Source: Streptomyces sp. NBC_00239
GTDB lineage: Bacteria > Actinomycetota > Actinomycetes > Streptomycetales > Streptomycetaceae
Assembly (NCBI RefSeq): GCF_036194065.1
Contig: NZ_CP108095.1
Location: 2,542,001 to 2,606,000, forward strand
Length of the DNA stretch: 64,000 nucleotides
Direction: 5' to 3'
Shown here: piece after piece, positions 20,282 to 30,691 of the stretch
Position numbering within the stretch: position 1 is the first letter of the stretch
How the letters are laid out: every line of letters starts with the position of its first letter
Translations under genes and position numbers: made by a program
The notes under the pieces: model-generated
Told to the model about the DNA's origin: nothing
What the model saw: the letters and a program-made list of their open reading frames with translations, nothing else
Database searches by the model: none

Positions 20282-21127
20282 TCAGAACAGCACGCTCATG
20301 AACGCGCCGACCTCGCGGAAGCCGACGCGGCGATAGGCGGCGCGGGCGGCGGTGTTGTAGTCGTTCACGTAGAGGCTGACCACCGGGGCGACGTCGCGCA
20401 GCGCGTACGCGACCACGGCCGCCATGCCGGTCTCGGAGTGGCCGCGGCCGCGGAACTCGGGGGCCACCCACACGCCCTGGATCTGGCAGGCGCGGCTGGT
20501 GGCCGCGCCGATCTCGGCTTTGAAGACGACCTTGCCGTCCTCGATCCGGGCGAAGGAGCGGCCGGTGCCGACGAGTTCGGCGACCCGCGCCTGGTAGAGC
20601 AGTCCGCCGTCGCCGGCCATCGGGGAGATGCCGACCTCCTCGGTGAACATGGCCACGCAGGCGGGCATGATCAGGTCCATCTCGTCCTTGCGGATGCGGC
20701 GGACCAGCGGGTCGGGGGCGATCTCGGCGGAGGTCTGCTCGGTGACCATCAGCGGCTGGTGGGCGCGCACCTCGCGGGCGGGCCCCCAGCTGGGCTCCAG
20801 GAGCCGCCACAGCCGGGCGGTGGCCTCCGCGGGGCCGACGATGGAGGAGCAGCGGCGGCCGGTGCGGCGGGCTCGGTCGGCGAAGGCGCGGACCGCGTCG
20901 GGGGTGGCGCAGACCGGGACGAGGTTGGCGCCGGCGTAGCAGAGCGAGCGGAGTTCACCGTCCGCGTACCAGCCCCACATCTCGCCGCCCAGACGCCACG
21001 GGTCGAGCCCGGCGACCTGGACCCGCGAGGTGACGAAGGCGTTCGCGACGGGGTCGCGGCCCAGCACCTCGAGCGCCGCGGCGAGATCGCTGGGCTCGAG
21101 GACCCGGGTGGTGGTCTGCGTCAACAC
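20282..21127 (-). CDS. DUF4081-GNAT acetyltransferase
   Basis: The protein (about 281 residues) has an N-terminal DUF4081-like domain (EVLGRDPVANAFVTSRV, ELRSLCYAGANLVPV). A C-terminal GNAT domain shows GVWVAPEFRGRGHSETGM and VSLYVNDYNTAARAAYRRVGF. The substrate is unknown. I chose GTG at 21127 because GTGAGG lies nine bases upstream and relatives begin near LTQTT; ATG at 21145 is an alternative that adds six residues. It sits downstream of ispG, separated by a strong terminator. Confidence 0.85.
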   Translation of the reverse strand: MLTQTTTRVLEPSDLAAALEVLGRDPVANAFVTSRVQVAGLDPWRLGGEMWGWYADGELRSLCYAGANLVPVCATPDAVRAFADRARRTGRRCSSIVGPAEATARLWRLLEPSWGPAREVRAHQPLMVTEQTSAEIAPDPLVRRIRKDEMDLIMPACVAMFTEEVGISPMAGDGGLLYQARVAELVGTGRSFARIEDGKVVFKAEIGAATSRACQIQGVWVAPEFRGRGHSETGMAAVVAYALRDVAPVVSLYVNDYNTAARAAYRRVGFREVGAFMSVLF

Positions 21128-21213
21128 TGTCGGGGGCCTCACCATGCACGTCTGCTGATCTCCGCACTGTACCCGGCGGCGCGCCGGAGCGCCGCCCCGC
21201 CGGGTCACGAAAA

Positions 21214-21254
21214 CGCCCGGCCCCGCCCGCGAGCTGCGGGAACGGGGCCGGGCG
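21214..21254 (-). terminator. Terminator after ispG
   Basis: Perfect 12-bp arms (21214-21225 and 21243-21254) enclose a second small CCCGC/GCGGG stem. It begins 54 bases after the ispG stop and separates ispG from the GNAT genes. Confidence 0.75.
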
Positions 21255-21307
21255 CGGTGCCGTGGAGGCCGGGCGGCGGTGCCGTGCGGCCGAGCGCGGT
21301 GTCGGGT

Positions 21308-22465
<1,158 letters not shown>

Positions 22466-22583
22466 CTGCTGTGCAACCCCAAGGTGTGGATCAAGGTCCC
22501 GATATCGGCGGGCTCCAGCCTTCGAGATTACGCCAATCAGCACGGTCCCTCTGCATGCGGCCCGGCGGGGCCACCCGAACGTA

Positions 22584-22614
22584 GGGAGCCGGGCACGATG
22601 CGTGCCCGGCTCCC
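22584..22614 (-). terminator. Terminator after rseP
   Basis: A perfect 14-bp stem (22584-22597 with 22601-22614) has a three-base loop. It lies 28 bases beyond the rseP stop and ends the dxr-rseP unit before ispG. Confidence 0.85.
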
Positions 22615-22642
22615 CGCGTCTCGTGTATGCCGATCGTCCGCG

Positions 22643-23944
22643 CTACGAAATCTTGATCGGATTCACCACGTCCGCGACCATCACCAGCACGGTGAAGCAG
22701 ACGAACACGCCGGCCACGACGTACGCGACGGGCATGAGCTTCGCCACGTCGAAGGGGCCGGGGTCGGGGCGCCGGAAGAGCCGCGCGGTGTGCCGCCGGA
22801 CCGACTCCCACAGGGCGCCCGCGATGTGCCCGCCGTCGAGCGGGAGCAGCGGCAGCATGTTGAACAGGAACAGCGACAGGTTGAAGCCGGCCAGCAGCTT
22901 GAGGAAGAACTCCAGCTGGTACTGGGGCGGGATGTCCAGGGCGAAGATCTCTCCGCTGACCCGGGCGGCGCCGACGATGCCCATCGGGGAGTCCTGCTCG
23001 CGCTCGTCCCCGTTGAAGGCCGCGCCCCACAGGGCGGGCACCTTGCCGGGCAGGGCGATGAGCGAGTCGACGCCCGCCTCGAACATCTCGCCCATCTGGC
23101 CGACGGCCTGGCCGAAGGACTGGTCGACGTACCCGACGGCGGGCGCGAAGCCCAGGAAGCCGGCGGTGACGTACTGGTCCTTGACGTAGCGGCCGTCGGA
23201 GTCGGTCTTGGCGACCTTGTTCTCGATCAGGTCGGCGTGCAGGTCGAGCTGCTTGCCGGCCCGCTCGACGGTGATGGTGGCGGGGCCGATGGTGCTGCGG
23301 ATGTCCTTCTGGAGGGAGGCCCAGTCGTCGACGGGGCGCCCGTTGAAGGCGACGATCTTGTCACCGGCCTTGAGGCCGGCCGCCTTGGCGGGGGCCTCCC
23401 GGTCCTTGGCGGTGCAGTCGGTGCGCTTCTCGCTCTGCTGGATCACGCAGGCGGAGACCGAGCTGACGGTGGTGGTCTGGGTGTTCAGGCCGAAGGTCAT
23501 CAGCACGCCGAGGAAGATCGCCACGGCCAGCACCAGGTTCATGAACGGCCCGGCGAACATGACGATGACGCGCTTCCACGGCTTGCGGGTGTAGAAGAGC
23601 CGCCGCTCGTCACCCGGCTGGAGTTCCTCGTACGCCGCCGAGCGGGCGTCCTCGATCATCGTGCGGAACGGGGAGGTGGACCGGACGGTGACCTTGCCGT
23701 CGTCGCCCGGCGGGAACATCCCGATCATGCGGATGTAGCCGCCCATCGGGATGGCCTTGATCCCGTACTCCGTCTCGCCCTTGTTGCGGGACCAGACGGT
23801 CGGGCCGAAGCCGACCATGTACTGGGGCACCCGGATTCCGAACATCTTGGCGGTGGAGAGGTGTCCCAGCTCGTGCCACGCGATCGAGACGAGCAGTCCG
23901 ACCAGGAAGACGAGTATCCCCAGCACCGTCATGAGAAGGGTCAT
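22643..23944 (-). CDS. rseP: Site-2 intramembrane metalloprotease (RseP/RasP-like)
   Basis: The 433-residue membrane protein has the zinc motif HELGH at about residues 24-28 in the first membrane segment. A second conserved motif [12 protein letters not shown] lies near the C-terminal membrane segments. Between them is a PDZ domain ([22 protein letters not shown]). Such proteases cut membrane-anchored substrates, often anti-sigma factors; the substrate here is unknown. The start overlaps the dxr stop as ATGA (23941-23944), so the two genes are coupled. An alternative ATG four codons downstream is possible. Confidence 0.95.
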   Translation of the reverse strand: MTLLMTVLGILVFLVGLLVSIAWHELGHLSTAKMFGIRVPQYMVGFGPTVWSRNKGETEYGIKAIPMGGYIRMIGMFPPGDDGKVTVRSTSPFRTMIEDARSAAYEELQPGDERRLFYTRKPWKRVIVMFAGPFMNLVLAVAIFLGVLMTFGLNTQTTTVSSVSACVIQQSEKRTDCTAKDREAPAKAAGLKAGDKIVAFNGRPVDDWASLQKDIRSTIGPATITVERAGKQLDLHADLIENKVAKTDSDGRYVKDQYVTAGFLGFAPAVGYVDQSFGQAVGQMGEMFEAGVDSLIALPGKVPALWGAAFNGDEREQDSPMGIVGAARVSGEIFALDIPPQYQLEFFLKLLAGFNLSLFLFNMLPLLPLDGGHIAGALWESVRRHTARLFRRPDPGPFDVAKLMPVAYVVAGVFVCFTVLVMVADVVNPIKIS

Positions 23945-25191
23945 GCGCGCGCCTCCACTGCGGCCTTCGCCGCCATCTCCCTGGCCCGGGCCCGGGCCCA
24001 GCTCTCCGCTTCCAGGACGTCCGCGAGGGTCAGCGAAGTTCCCGACGCCGGCGTCCCGTGGTCTGCGACCACAGCCGTGACGGTATCCATGATTGCCGTG
24101 AACGGCAGCCGACCGGCGAGGAAGGCCTCGACGCATTCCTCGTTCGCCGCATTGAAGACGGCCGGGGCGGTGCCGCCGAGTCCGCCGACGTGCCGGGCCA
24201 GCCCCACGGAGGGGAAGGCCTCGGTGTCCAGCGGGAAGAACTCCCAGGTGGAGGCCTTGGTCCAGTCGAAGGCGGGGGCCGCGTCCGGGATCCGCTCGGG
24301 CCATCCGATGCCGATGGCGATGGGGCCGCGCATGTCCGGCGGGGTGGCCTGGGCGAGCGTGGAGCCGTCCGTGAATTCCACCATCGAGTGGACGTACGAC
24401 TGGGGGTGGACCACGACCTCGATGCGCTCGAAGGGGATGTCGTAGAGCAGGTGCGCCTCGATCACCTCCAGGCCCTTGTTGACGAGGGTCGCCGAGTTGA
24501 CGGTGATGACCGGGCCCATCGCCCAGGTGGGGTGGGCCAGGGCGTCCCCGACGGTGACGTGGGCGAGCTCGGCGCGGGTGCGGCCGCGGAACGGGCCGCC
24601 GGAGGCGGTGACCACGAGCTTGCGGACGTCGGCCCGGGTGCCGGCGGCGAGCGCCTGGAAGAGCGCGGCGTGCTCGGAGTCGACCGGGATGATCTGGCCG
24701 GGCTTGGCCAGCGCCTTGACCAGGGGGCCGCCGACGATCAGCGACTCCTTGTTGGCGAGGGCGAGCGTACGGCCCGCTTCGAGGGCGGCGAGGGTGGGCG
24801 CGAGGCCGATGGAGCCGGTGATCCCGTTGAGCACGGTGTGGCACTCGGAGGCCGCGAGCTGGGCCGCCGCGGTGGGCCCGGCGAGGATCTCGGGCAGCGG
24901 CTCGCCCGCGAACTGCGCGGCGAGCGCCTCCCGCAGGGCCGGCACGGCCGTCTCGTCCGCCACGGCCACGGTGCGCACGCGCAGCAGCCGGGCCTGCTCG
25001 GCGAGCAGGCCCACCCGGCCGCCTGCCGCGGACAGGCCGGTCACCCGGAAGCGGTCGGGGTTGCGCAGGACCAGGTCGACCGCCTGGGTCCCGACGGACC
25101 CGGTGGAGCCGAGGACCACGATGTCCCGGCGGCCGTCCGCGGCGTCGAAGAGGAGGTGCGGGTCGGCGAGGGGGGATGGGCTGTCGCTCAT
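23941..25191 (-). CDS. dxr: 1-deoxy-D-xylulose 5-phosphate reductoisomerase
   Basis: The 416-residue enzyme converts DXP to MEP with NADPH in isoprenoid synthesis. The NADPH-binding start [19 protein letters not shown] is clear. Further signatures are [30 protein letters not shown] and [18 protein letters not shown] with the metal- and substrate-binding residues. ATG at 25191 follows a short G-rich site. It is first in a two-gene unit with rseP. Confidence 0.97.
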   Translation of the reverse strand: MSDSPSPLADPHLLFDAADGRRDIVVLGSTGSVGTQAVDLVLRNPDRFRVTGLSAAGGRVGLLAEQARLLRVRTVAVADETAVPALREALAAQFAGEPLPEILAGPTAAAQLAASECHTVLNGITGSIGLAPTLAALEAGRTLALANKESLIVGGPLVKALAKPGQIIPVDSEHAALFQALAAGTRADVRKLVVTASGGPFRGRTRAELAHVTVGDALAHPTWAMGPVITVNSATLVNKGLEVIEAHLLYDIPFERIEVVVHPQSYVHSMVEFTDGSTLAQATPPDMRGPIAIGIGWPERIPDAAPAFDWTKASTWEFFPLDTEAFPSVGLARHVGGLGGTAPAVFNAANEECVEAFLAGRLPFTAIMDTVTAVVADHGTPASGTSLTLADVLEAESWARARAREMAAKAAVEARA

Positions 25192-25307
25192 CCCCCCATT
25201 GTTGCCGCATCGCGGGAGCCGGCGGACACGGACTCCCCTTCCGCGGGGCCGCGCCGGTGGTCGGGCCGCCGTCGCCCGGCGCACCGGCCGGGCGGCGGCG
25301 GCGCGGG

Positions 25308-27248
25308 TCAGCGGATGGGCCGGTGGGCGTTCTTGTGGCGGGAGGGGCCGGGGGTGGCGTCCGCGATCCAGGGGCCGTCGCCGGAGGGGTCGACGACGCC
25401 CTGCTCCAGCCACGCGTACGTGCCCGAGAGGACGCCGGCGACGACCTTGCGGTCGAGGTCGTCGGTGTTGGCCCAGAGCCGACCGAACAGTTCCTCGACC
25501 CGCAGCCGGGACTGCCGGCAGAAGGCGTCGGCGAGCTGGTAGGCCTCCCGGCCGTGGTCCCCGGAGGCGCGCAGGTGCTCGGCCCGTACGCAGGCCGCGC
25601 TCATGGCGAACAGCTCGGCCCCGATGTCGACGATCCGGCCGAGGAAGCCCTGTTTGGTCTCCATCCGGCCCTGCCAGCGGGACATCGCGTAGAAGGTCGA
25701 GCGGGCGAGTTTGCGGGCGCTGCGCTCCACGTACCGCAGGTGCGGGGAGAGGTCGGTGTGGCCGCGCGGGTGGAACTCGCGGTAGGTGCCGGGAACCTGG
25801 CCGGCGCCCGTGGCCAGCTTGGGCAGCCAGCGGGCGTAGAACCCGGCGGCGCGGGCCCCTGCCTTCGCCTTGTCGGCGAGGTCCTTGTCGGGGTCGATGA
25901 GGTCGCCGGCGACCGAGAGGTGGGCGTCGACGGCCTCGCGGGCGATCAGCAGGTGCATGATCTCGGTGGATCCCTCGAAGATCCGGTTGATCCGCAGGTC
26001 GCGGAGCATCTGCTCGGCGGGCACGGCCCGCTCGCCGCGCGCGGCCAGCGAGTCGGCGGTCTCGAAGCCGCGGCCGCCGCGGATCTGGACCAGTTCGTCG
26101 GCCATCAGGCAGGCCATCTCGCTGCCGTAGAGCTTGGCGAGGGCGGCCTCGATGCGGATGTCGTTGCGGTCCTCGTCGGCCATCTGGGAGGCCAGGTCGA
26201 CGACGGCTTCCAGGGCGAAGGTGGTCGCGGCGATGAAGGAGATCTTCGCGCCGACGGCCTCGTGCCGGGCGACCGGGCGGCCCCACTGCTCGCGCACCCC
26301 GGACCATTCGCGGGCGATCTTCAGGCACCACTTGCCGGCGCCGACGCACATCGCGGGCAGCGAGAGCCGGCCGGTGTTGAGGGTGGTCAGGGCGATCTTG
26401 AGGCCGGCGCCCTCGGCCCCGATCCGCTGGTTCGCGGGCACCCGCACCCGGTGGAAGCGGGTGACGCCGTTCTCCAGGCCGCGCAGGCCCATGAAGGCGT
26501 TGCGGTGCTCGACGGTGATGCCGGGCGAGTCCGCCTCGACGACGAAGGCGGTGATGCCGCCCTTGCCCCCTTCGTGCTTCGGCACCCTGGCCATGACGAC
26601 GAGCAGGTCGGCGACGACGCCGTTGGTGGTCCAGAGCTTCACGCCGTCGAGGACGTAGTCGTCGCCGTCGGGGACCGCGGTGGTGGCCAGCCGGGCCGGG
26701 TCCGAGCCCACGTCCGGCTCGGTGAGCAGGAAGGCGGTGATGGCGGTGGTGGCGCAGCGGGGCAGGAAGTTGTCCTTCTGCTCCTGGGTGCCGAAGATCT
26801 TCAGGGGCTGGGGCACCCCGATGGACTGGTGCGCGGAGAGCAGCGCTCCGATCGCGGGGCTGGCCGAGCCGACCAGGGCGAGGGCCTTGTTGTAGTAGAC
26901 CTGGGTGAGGCCGAGGCCGCCGTACTTGGCGTCGATCTTCATGCCGAGCGCCCCGAGCTCCTTGAGGCCCTGGACGGTCTCGTCCGGGATCCTGGCCTCG
27001 CGCTCGATGCGGGCGCCGTCGATCTCGCGTTCGCAGAAGTCGCGGAGCCGGGCGAGGAAGGCCTCGCCGCGCCGGACGTCCTCGTCGGCGGGGAGCGGGT
27101 GGGGGTGGATCAGGTCCAGCCGGAACCTGCCGAGGAAGAGCTCCTTGGCGAAGCTGGGTTTGCGCCAGTCCTGTTCCCGGGCCGCTTCCGCGACCTGCCG
27201 CGCTTCGCGTTCGGTCACCTTGGGCTGTGCGGGCTGTGTTGCGGACAT
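25308..27248 (-). CDS. Acyl-CoA dehydrogenase, long-chain (VLCAD-like) type
   Basis: The 646-residue flavoenzyme is longer than the usual 380-400 residues, like VLCAD/ACAD9-type enzymes with an extra C-terminal helical domain. Landmarks are [58 protein letters not shown] and [19 protein letters not shown]. It probably oxidises long-chain fatty acyl-CoA in beta-oxidation. I chose ATG 27248 with GAGGTGAG upstream; a GTG four codons earlier is less likely. It appears to be monocistronic. Confidence 0.9.
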   Translation of the reverse strand: MSATQPAQPKVTEREARQVAEAAREQDWRKPSFAKELFLGRFRLDLIHPHPLPADEDVRRGEAFLARLRDFCEREIDGARIEREARIPDETVQGLKELGALGMKIDAKYGGLGLTQVYYNKALALVGSASPAIGALLSAHQSIGVPQPLKIFGTQEQKDNFLPRCATTAITAFLLTEPDVGSDPARLATTAVPDGDDYVLDGVKLWTTNGVVADLLVVMARVPKHEGGKGGITAFVVEADSPGITVEHRNAFMGLRGLENGVTRFHRVRVPANQRIGAEGAGLKIALTTLNTGRLSLPAMCVGAGKWCLKIAREWSGVREQWGRPVARHEAVGAKISFIAATTFALEAVVDLASQMADEDRNDIRIEAALAKLYGSEMACLMADELVQIRGGRGFETADSLAARGERAVPAEQMLRDLRINRIFEGSTEIMHLLIAREAVDAHLSVAGDLIDPDKDLADKAKAGARAAGFYARWLPKLATGAGQVPGTYREFHPRGHTDLSPHLRYVERSARKLARSTFYAMSRWQGRMETKQGFLGRIVDIGAELFAMSAACVRAEHLRASGDHGREAYQLADAFCRQSRLRVEELFGRLWANTDDLDRKVVAGVLSGTYAWLEQGVVDPSGDGPWIADATPGPSRHKNAHRPIR

Positions 27249-27362
27249 GAGGGGACTCACCTCGCCGCCGAAGTCGGATGACTTTCCGGATCAACGCATG
27301 ACCGGATTACCGGTCGGTGCTACCAGGGAGTCGTACCCGTTTCGGGGGCGAAGGAAAAGGGG

Positions 27363-27399
27363 GACGGCCGAAGCCCCCGCACAGTGGGCTTCGGCCGTC
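27363..27399. terminator. Terminator after the aldehyde dehydrogenase gene
   Basis: A perfect 14-bp stem (27363-27376 with 27386-27399) and nine-base loop lie 20 bases beyond the stop of the minus-strand aldehyde dehydrogenase. Confidence 0.85.
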
Positions 27400-27419
27400 G
27401 GCTGAGTGGCCGTACGCGA

Positions 27420-28865
27420 TCAGATGTCGAGGCCGGTCAGGACCAGGACTCGCTCGTACGTGTAGTCGTCCATCGCGTAGCGGACGCCCTCGCGGCCCAC
27501 GCCGGACTGCTTGACGCCGCCGTACGGCATCTGGTCGGCGCGGTAGGACGGGGCGTCGCCCACGATCACACCGCCGACCTCGAGCTCGCGGTGGGCGCGG
27601 AACGCCACCTGGATGTCGCGGGTGAAGACGCCGGTCTGCAGGCCGAACTTCGAGTTGTTGACCGCGGCGAACGCCTCGTCGGTGCCGTCGACGCGGTGCA
27701 GGGTCAGCACCGGTCCGAAGACCTCCTCGCAGGCGAGGGTGGTGTCGGCCGGGATCTCGGCGAGCACGGTGGGCTCGTACGAGGCGCCGTCGCGCTTGCC
27801 GCCGGTGAGCAGCTTGGCGCCGGCGTTGACGGCCTCGTCGACCCAGGACTCGACGCGCTTGGCGGCGTCCTCGGAGACGAGCGGGCCGACGTCGGTGGCG
27901 TCGTCCGCGGGGTCGCCGGTGACCTGGGCCTGGACCTTGGCGACGACCTTCTCGACGAGGCGGTCGTAGACGGAGGCGTCGGCGATCACGCGCTGCACGG
28001 AGATGCAGGACTGGCCGGCCTGGTAGTTCGAGAAGGTCGCGATGCGGGTGGCGGCCCAGTCGAGGTCGGCCTCGGAGGACCAGTCGGCGAGGACCACGGC
28101 CGCGGCGTTGCCGCCGAGCTCCAGCGTGCAGTGCTTGTGGGGCACCGACTGCTGGATGGCGTAGCCGACCTTGTCCGAGCCGGTGAAGGAGATGACGGGC
28201 AGCCGCTCGTCCTTGACCAGGGCCGGCATCTTGTCGTTGGCGACGGGCAGGACGGACCAGGAGCCGGCCGGCAGGTCGGTCTCGGCGAGCAGCTCGCCGA
28301 GGATGAGGCCGGACAGCGGGGTGGCGGGGGCCGGCTTCAGGATGATCGGCGCGCCGACGGCGATGGCCGGGGCCACCTTGTGGGCGCACAGGTTCAGCGG
28401 GAAGTTGAACGGCGCGATGCCGAGGACCGGGCCCTTGACGAAGCGGCGGGTCAGCGCGAGGCGGCCGACACCGCCGGCGTCCGTGTCGAGGCGCTGGGCG
28501 TCGCCGCCGTTGAAGCGGCGGGCCTCCTCGGCGGCGAAGCGGAACACCGACACCGCGCGGCCGACCTCACCGCGGGCCCACTTGATGGGCTTGCCGTTCT
28601 CGGCGGAGATCAGCTGGGCGATCTCCTCGGTGCGCTCGGTCAGCCGCTTGGACACGTGGTCCAGGGCGGCGGCCCGTACGTGGGCGGGGGTCGCGGAGAA
28701 TTCCGCCGTCACGGCGTACGCCGCGGCCACGGCCTCTTCGACCTGGGCGTCGGTGGGCACGCTGACGGTGCCGACGAGACGGCCGTCCCACGGGTTGTGG
28801 ACGTCGAAGCTGTCCTCGCCGGTGGCCTGGCGGCCGGCGAGCCAGAAGGCGTGGGTGGAAGTCAT
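27420..28865 (-). CDS. NAD(P)-dependent aldehyde dehydrogenase
   Basis: The 481-residue protein has the aldehyde dehydrogenase fold with the Glu motif LELGGN, the catalytic Cys in NYQAGQSCISVQRV and the cofactor loop IAPFNFPLNL. FNFPLN and AGQSCI are more like GapN/lactaldehyde-type members than the BADH type encoded at 43901-45415. The substrate is not certain; the PucR regulator next door and gabT 4.5 kb away suggest an amine- or GABA-derived aldehyde such as succinate semialdehyde. ATG at 28865 is preceded by only a weak ribosome-binding site. The PucR gene lies 152 bases upstream in the same direction. Confidence 0.88.
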   Translation of the reverse strand: MTSTHAFWLAGRQATGEDSFDVHNPWDGRLVGTVSVPTDAQVEEAVAAAYAVTAEFSATPAHVRAAALDHVSKRLTERTEEIAQLISAENGKPIKWARGEVGRAVSVFRFAAEEARRFNGGDAQRLDTDAGGVGRLALTRRFVKGPVLGIAPFNFPLNLCAHKVAPAIAVGAPIILKPAPATPLSGLILGELLAETDLPAGSWSVLPVANDKMPALVKDERLPVISFTGSDKVGYAIQQSVPHKHCTLELGGNAAAVVLADWSSEADLDWAATRIATFSNYQAGQSCISVQRVIADASVYDRLVEKVVAKVQAQVTGDPADDATDVGPLVSEDAAKRVESWVDEAVNAGAKLLTGGKRDGASYEPTVLAEIPADTTLACEEVFGPVLTLHRVDGTDEAFAAVNNSKFGLQTGVFTRDIQVAFRAHRELEVGGVIVGDAPSYRADQMPYGGVKQSGVGREGVRYAMDDYTYERVLVLTGLDI

Positions 28866-29017
28866 GCGAATCCCGGCCCTTCGGATCTGTGCGGTGGGGT
28901 TCCTGTCGATCCCACCGTAGGGCGATCCGGGATTTTTGGCGCTTGTCCGCTCTGTAGCACCGTGCCGGGCGGCCGCTCCGGTTTGGCACTGTCCGGGCGG
29001 CCGCGGCCGTGCACGCC

Positions 29018-30607
29018 TTACGCGGACTGCGCCGTGGCGGATCCGGTGCCGGTGGCCTTGAGGGCGAGCCAGAGCTCCATGCGGACGTCCGGGTCGTCGA
29101 GGGAGCGGCCGAGGATCTCCTCGACGCGCCGCATCCGGTAGCGCAGGGTGTGCCGGTGCACGCCGAGGTCGGCGGCCGCGGCGTCCCACTGCCCGTGCCG
29201 CGAGAGCCAGGCGTGCAGGGAGGCGACGAGGTCGCCGCGGCCCTTCTCGTCGTGCTCGCGCAGGGCCCGCAGGGTGCCGTCGGCGAAGGCGCGTACGGCG
29301 TCGTCGGCGAGCAGCGGCAGGACCGAGCCGGCGGCGAGGTCCTCGTGCTCGACGAGGGTGCGCGCGCGCCGGCGGGCCACGGCGAGGGCCTGGTCGGCCT
29401 GCTTGTACGCCTCGGCGGCGGATGCGGCGTCGGCGGGTGCGGACAGGCCGACGCCGAGGTCGCCGTGCGGGGCGGAACCGGGTTCGGCGGCGGCCTCGAG
29501 GGATTCGGTGTGGTCGATGCAGGCCTGGACGGCGGCCCCGCCGTCGGCGGCGAGCACCACGAGCCGGCCTGTCGGGTGGTCGGTGTCCGGGACGACGAGG
29601 ACGGGCTCGCCCGCGCGGGCGGCCGCGGATTCGACGGCGTCGGCGAGGAGGGCGAGCGGCTCGGGGGTCGTGCACTGGGCGACGATCAGCCGGAAGGGGC
29701 CGTCGAGGAGGCCGCCGTGCAGGGCGGCGGCGACCGGCCGGGCGTGGTCGGCCTGGCCGTCGAGCAGCATCCGCAGGACGGCGGCGCCGAGGCGGGCCTC
29801 GGCGTCGTGGAGGGAGCGGGAGCGTTCGGTGGTGAGGGTGAGGAGGGCGACCGCGGAGTGCACGGCGTAGCGCTCGGCGGTGCCGAGGGGGGCTCCGGTG
29901 CCGACGGCGAGGGCGCCGCGGGCCCGCCGTCCGGTGCCGAGCGACTGGAGTTCGACGCGGTCCTCGTTGCCGCCGACGACGGCGCTGGCCGGGGCGGGGC
30001 GCTCGCGCAGCCGTTCCACGTCGGCTGTGAGGCGGGCGGCGCGGCGCGCGGCCCAGTCGGGGGCGGCCGCGACGACCATGCCGGAGGCGTCGTAGAGGGC
30101 GGCCCAGCCGTGGACGTGGGCGGCGAGCCGGGTGAGCAGTTCGGTGGGGCCGTCGGCGGACAGGGCGGCGCGGGTGAGTTCCCGCTGGGCCTCGAAGCCG
30201 GCCGTGACGGCGCGGTACTGGTCGGCGGCGAGGGCCGCGGAGACGGCCTTGCTGATGGCGAGGAACGGGGTGCGCCGCGGCACTTCCAGCAGCGGCAGGT
30301 CCTCGGTGCGGGCCGCGTCGACGAGGGCCTGCGGGATCTCCTCGTAGTTCACGCCGACCGCGAAGCCGAGGCCGACGACCCCGGCGGCGGCGAGCCGGCG
30401 GACGTAGCGGCGCATCTCGTCGGGGTTCTCGGCGTCCAGCTTCATGGCGGTGATCAGCAGCAGCTCGCCGCCCTCCATGTAGGGGACGGGATCGGCCAGC
30501 TCACTGACGTGGGCCCAGCGGACGGGGGTGTCCAGCCGGCTCTCCCCCGCCCGGACGCTGAGCTTGAGCGCCGAGTGCTGGACGAGCGAGGCGAGGGTGA
30601 GCGGCAT
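29018..30607 (-). CDS. PucR family transcriptional regulator
   Basis: The 529-residue protein has an N-terminal PucR ligand-type domain (VRWAHVSELADPVPYMEGGELLLITAMKL). A central GGDEF-like/CdaR region follows, then the C-terminal PucR helix-turn-helix with AAADLGVHRHTLRYRMRRVEEI. PucR regulators respond to purine, amine or GABA metabolites. It lies just upstream of an aldehyde dehydrogenase on the same strand and 2.7 kb from gabT, so control of GABA/polyamine breakdown is a reasonable inference. ATG at 30607 has no clear ribosome-binding site, and a leaderless transcript is possible. Confidence 0.9.
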   Translation of the reverse strand: MPLTLASLVQHSALKLSVRAGESRLDTPVRWAHVSELADPVPYMEGGELLLITAMKLDAENPDEMRRYVRRLAAAGVVGLGFAVGVNYEEIPQALVDAARTEDLPLLEVPRRTPFLAISKAVSAALAADQYRAVTAGFEAQRELTRAALSADGPTELLTRLAAHVHGWAALYDASGMVVAAAPDWAARRAARLTADVERLRERPAPASAVVGGNEDRVELQSLGTGRRARGALAVGTGAPLGTAERYAVHSAVALLTLTTERSRSLHDAEARLGAAVLRMLLDGQADHARPVAAALHGGLLDGPFRLIVAQCTTPEPLALLADAVESAAARAGEPVLVVPDTDHPTGRLVVLAADGGAAVQACIDHTESLEAAAEPGSAPHGDLGVGLSAPADAASAAEAYKQADQALAVARRRARTLVEHEDLAAGSVLPLLADDAVRAFADGTLRALREHDEKGRGDLVASLHAWLSRHGQWDAAAADLGVHRHTLRYRMRRVEEILGRSLDDPDVRMELWLALKATGTGSATAQSA

Positions 30608-30691
30608 GAGTACCGTGGGCTTTCGCAGAGGATTTCGCCGTGGCGTATGAACGGCGTAGCTCGATTCTGCCACCTCGTAAGGGTCAGGACA

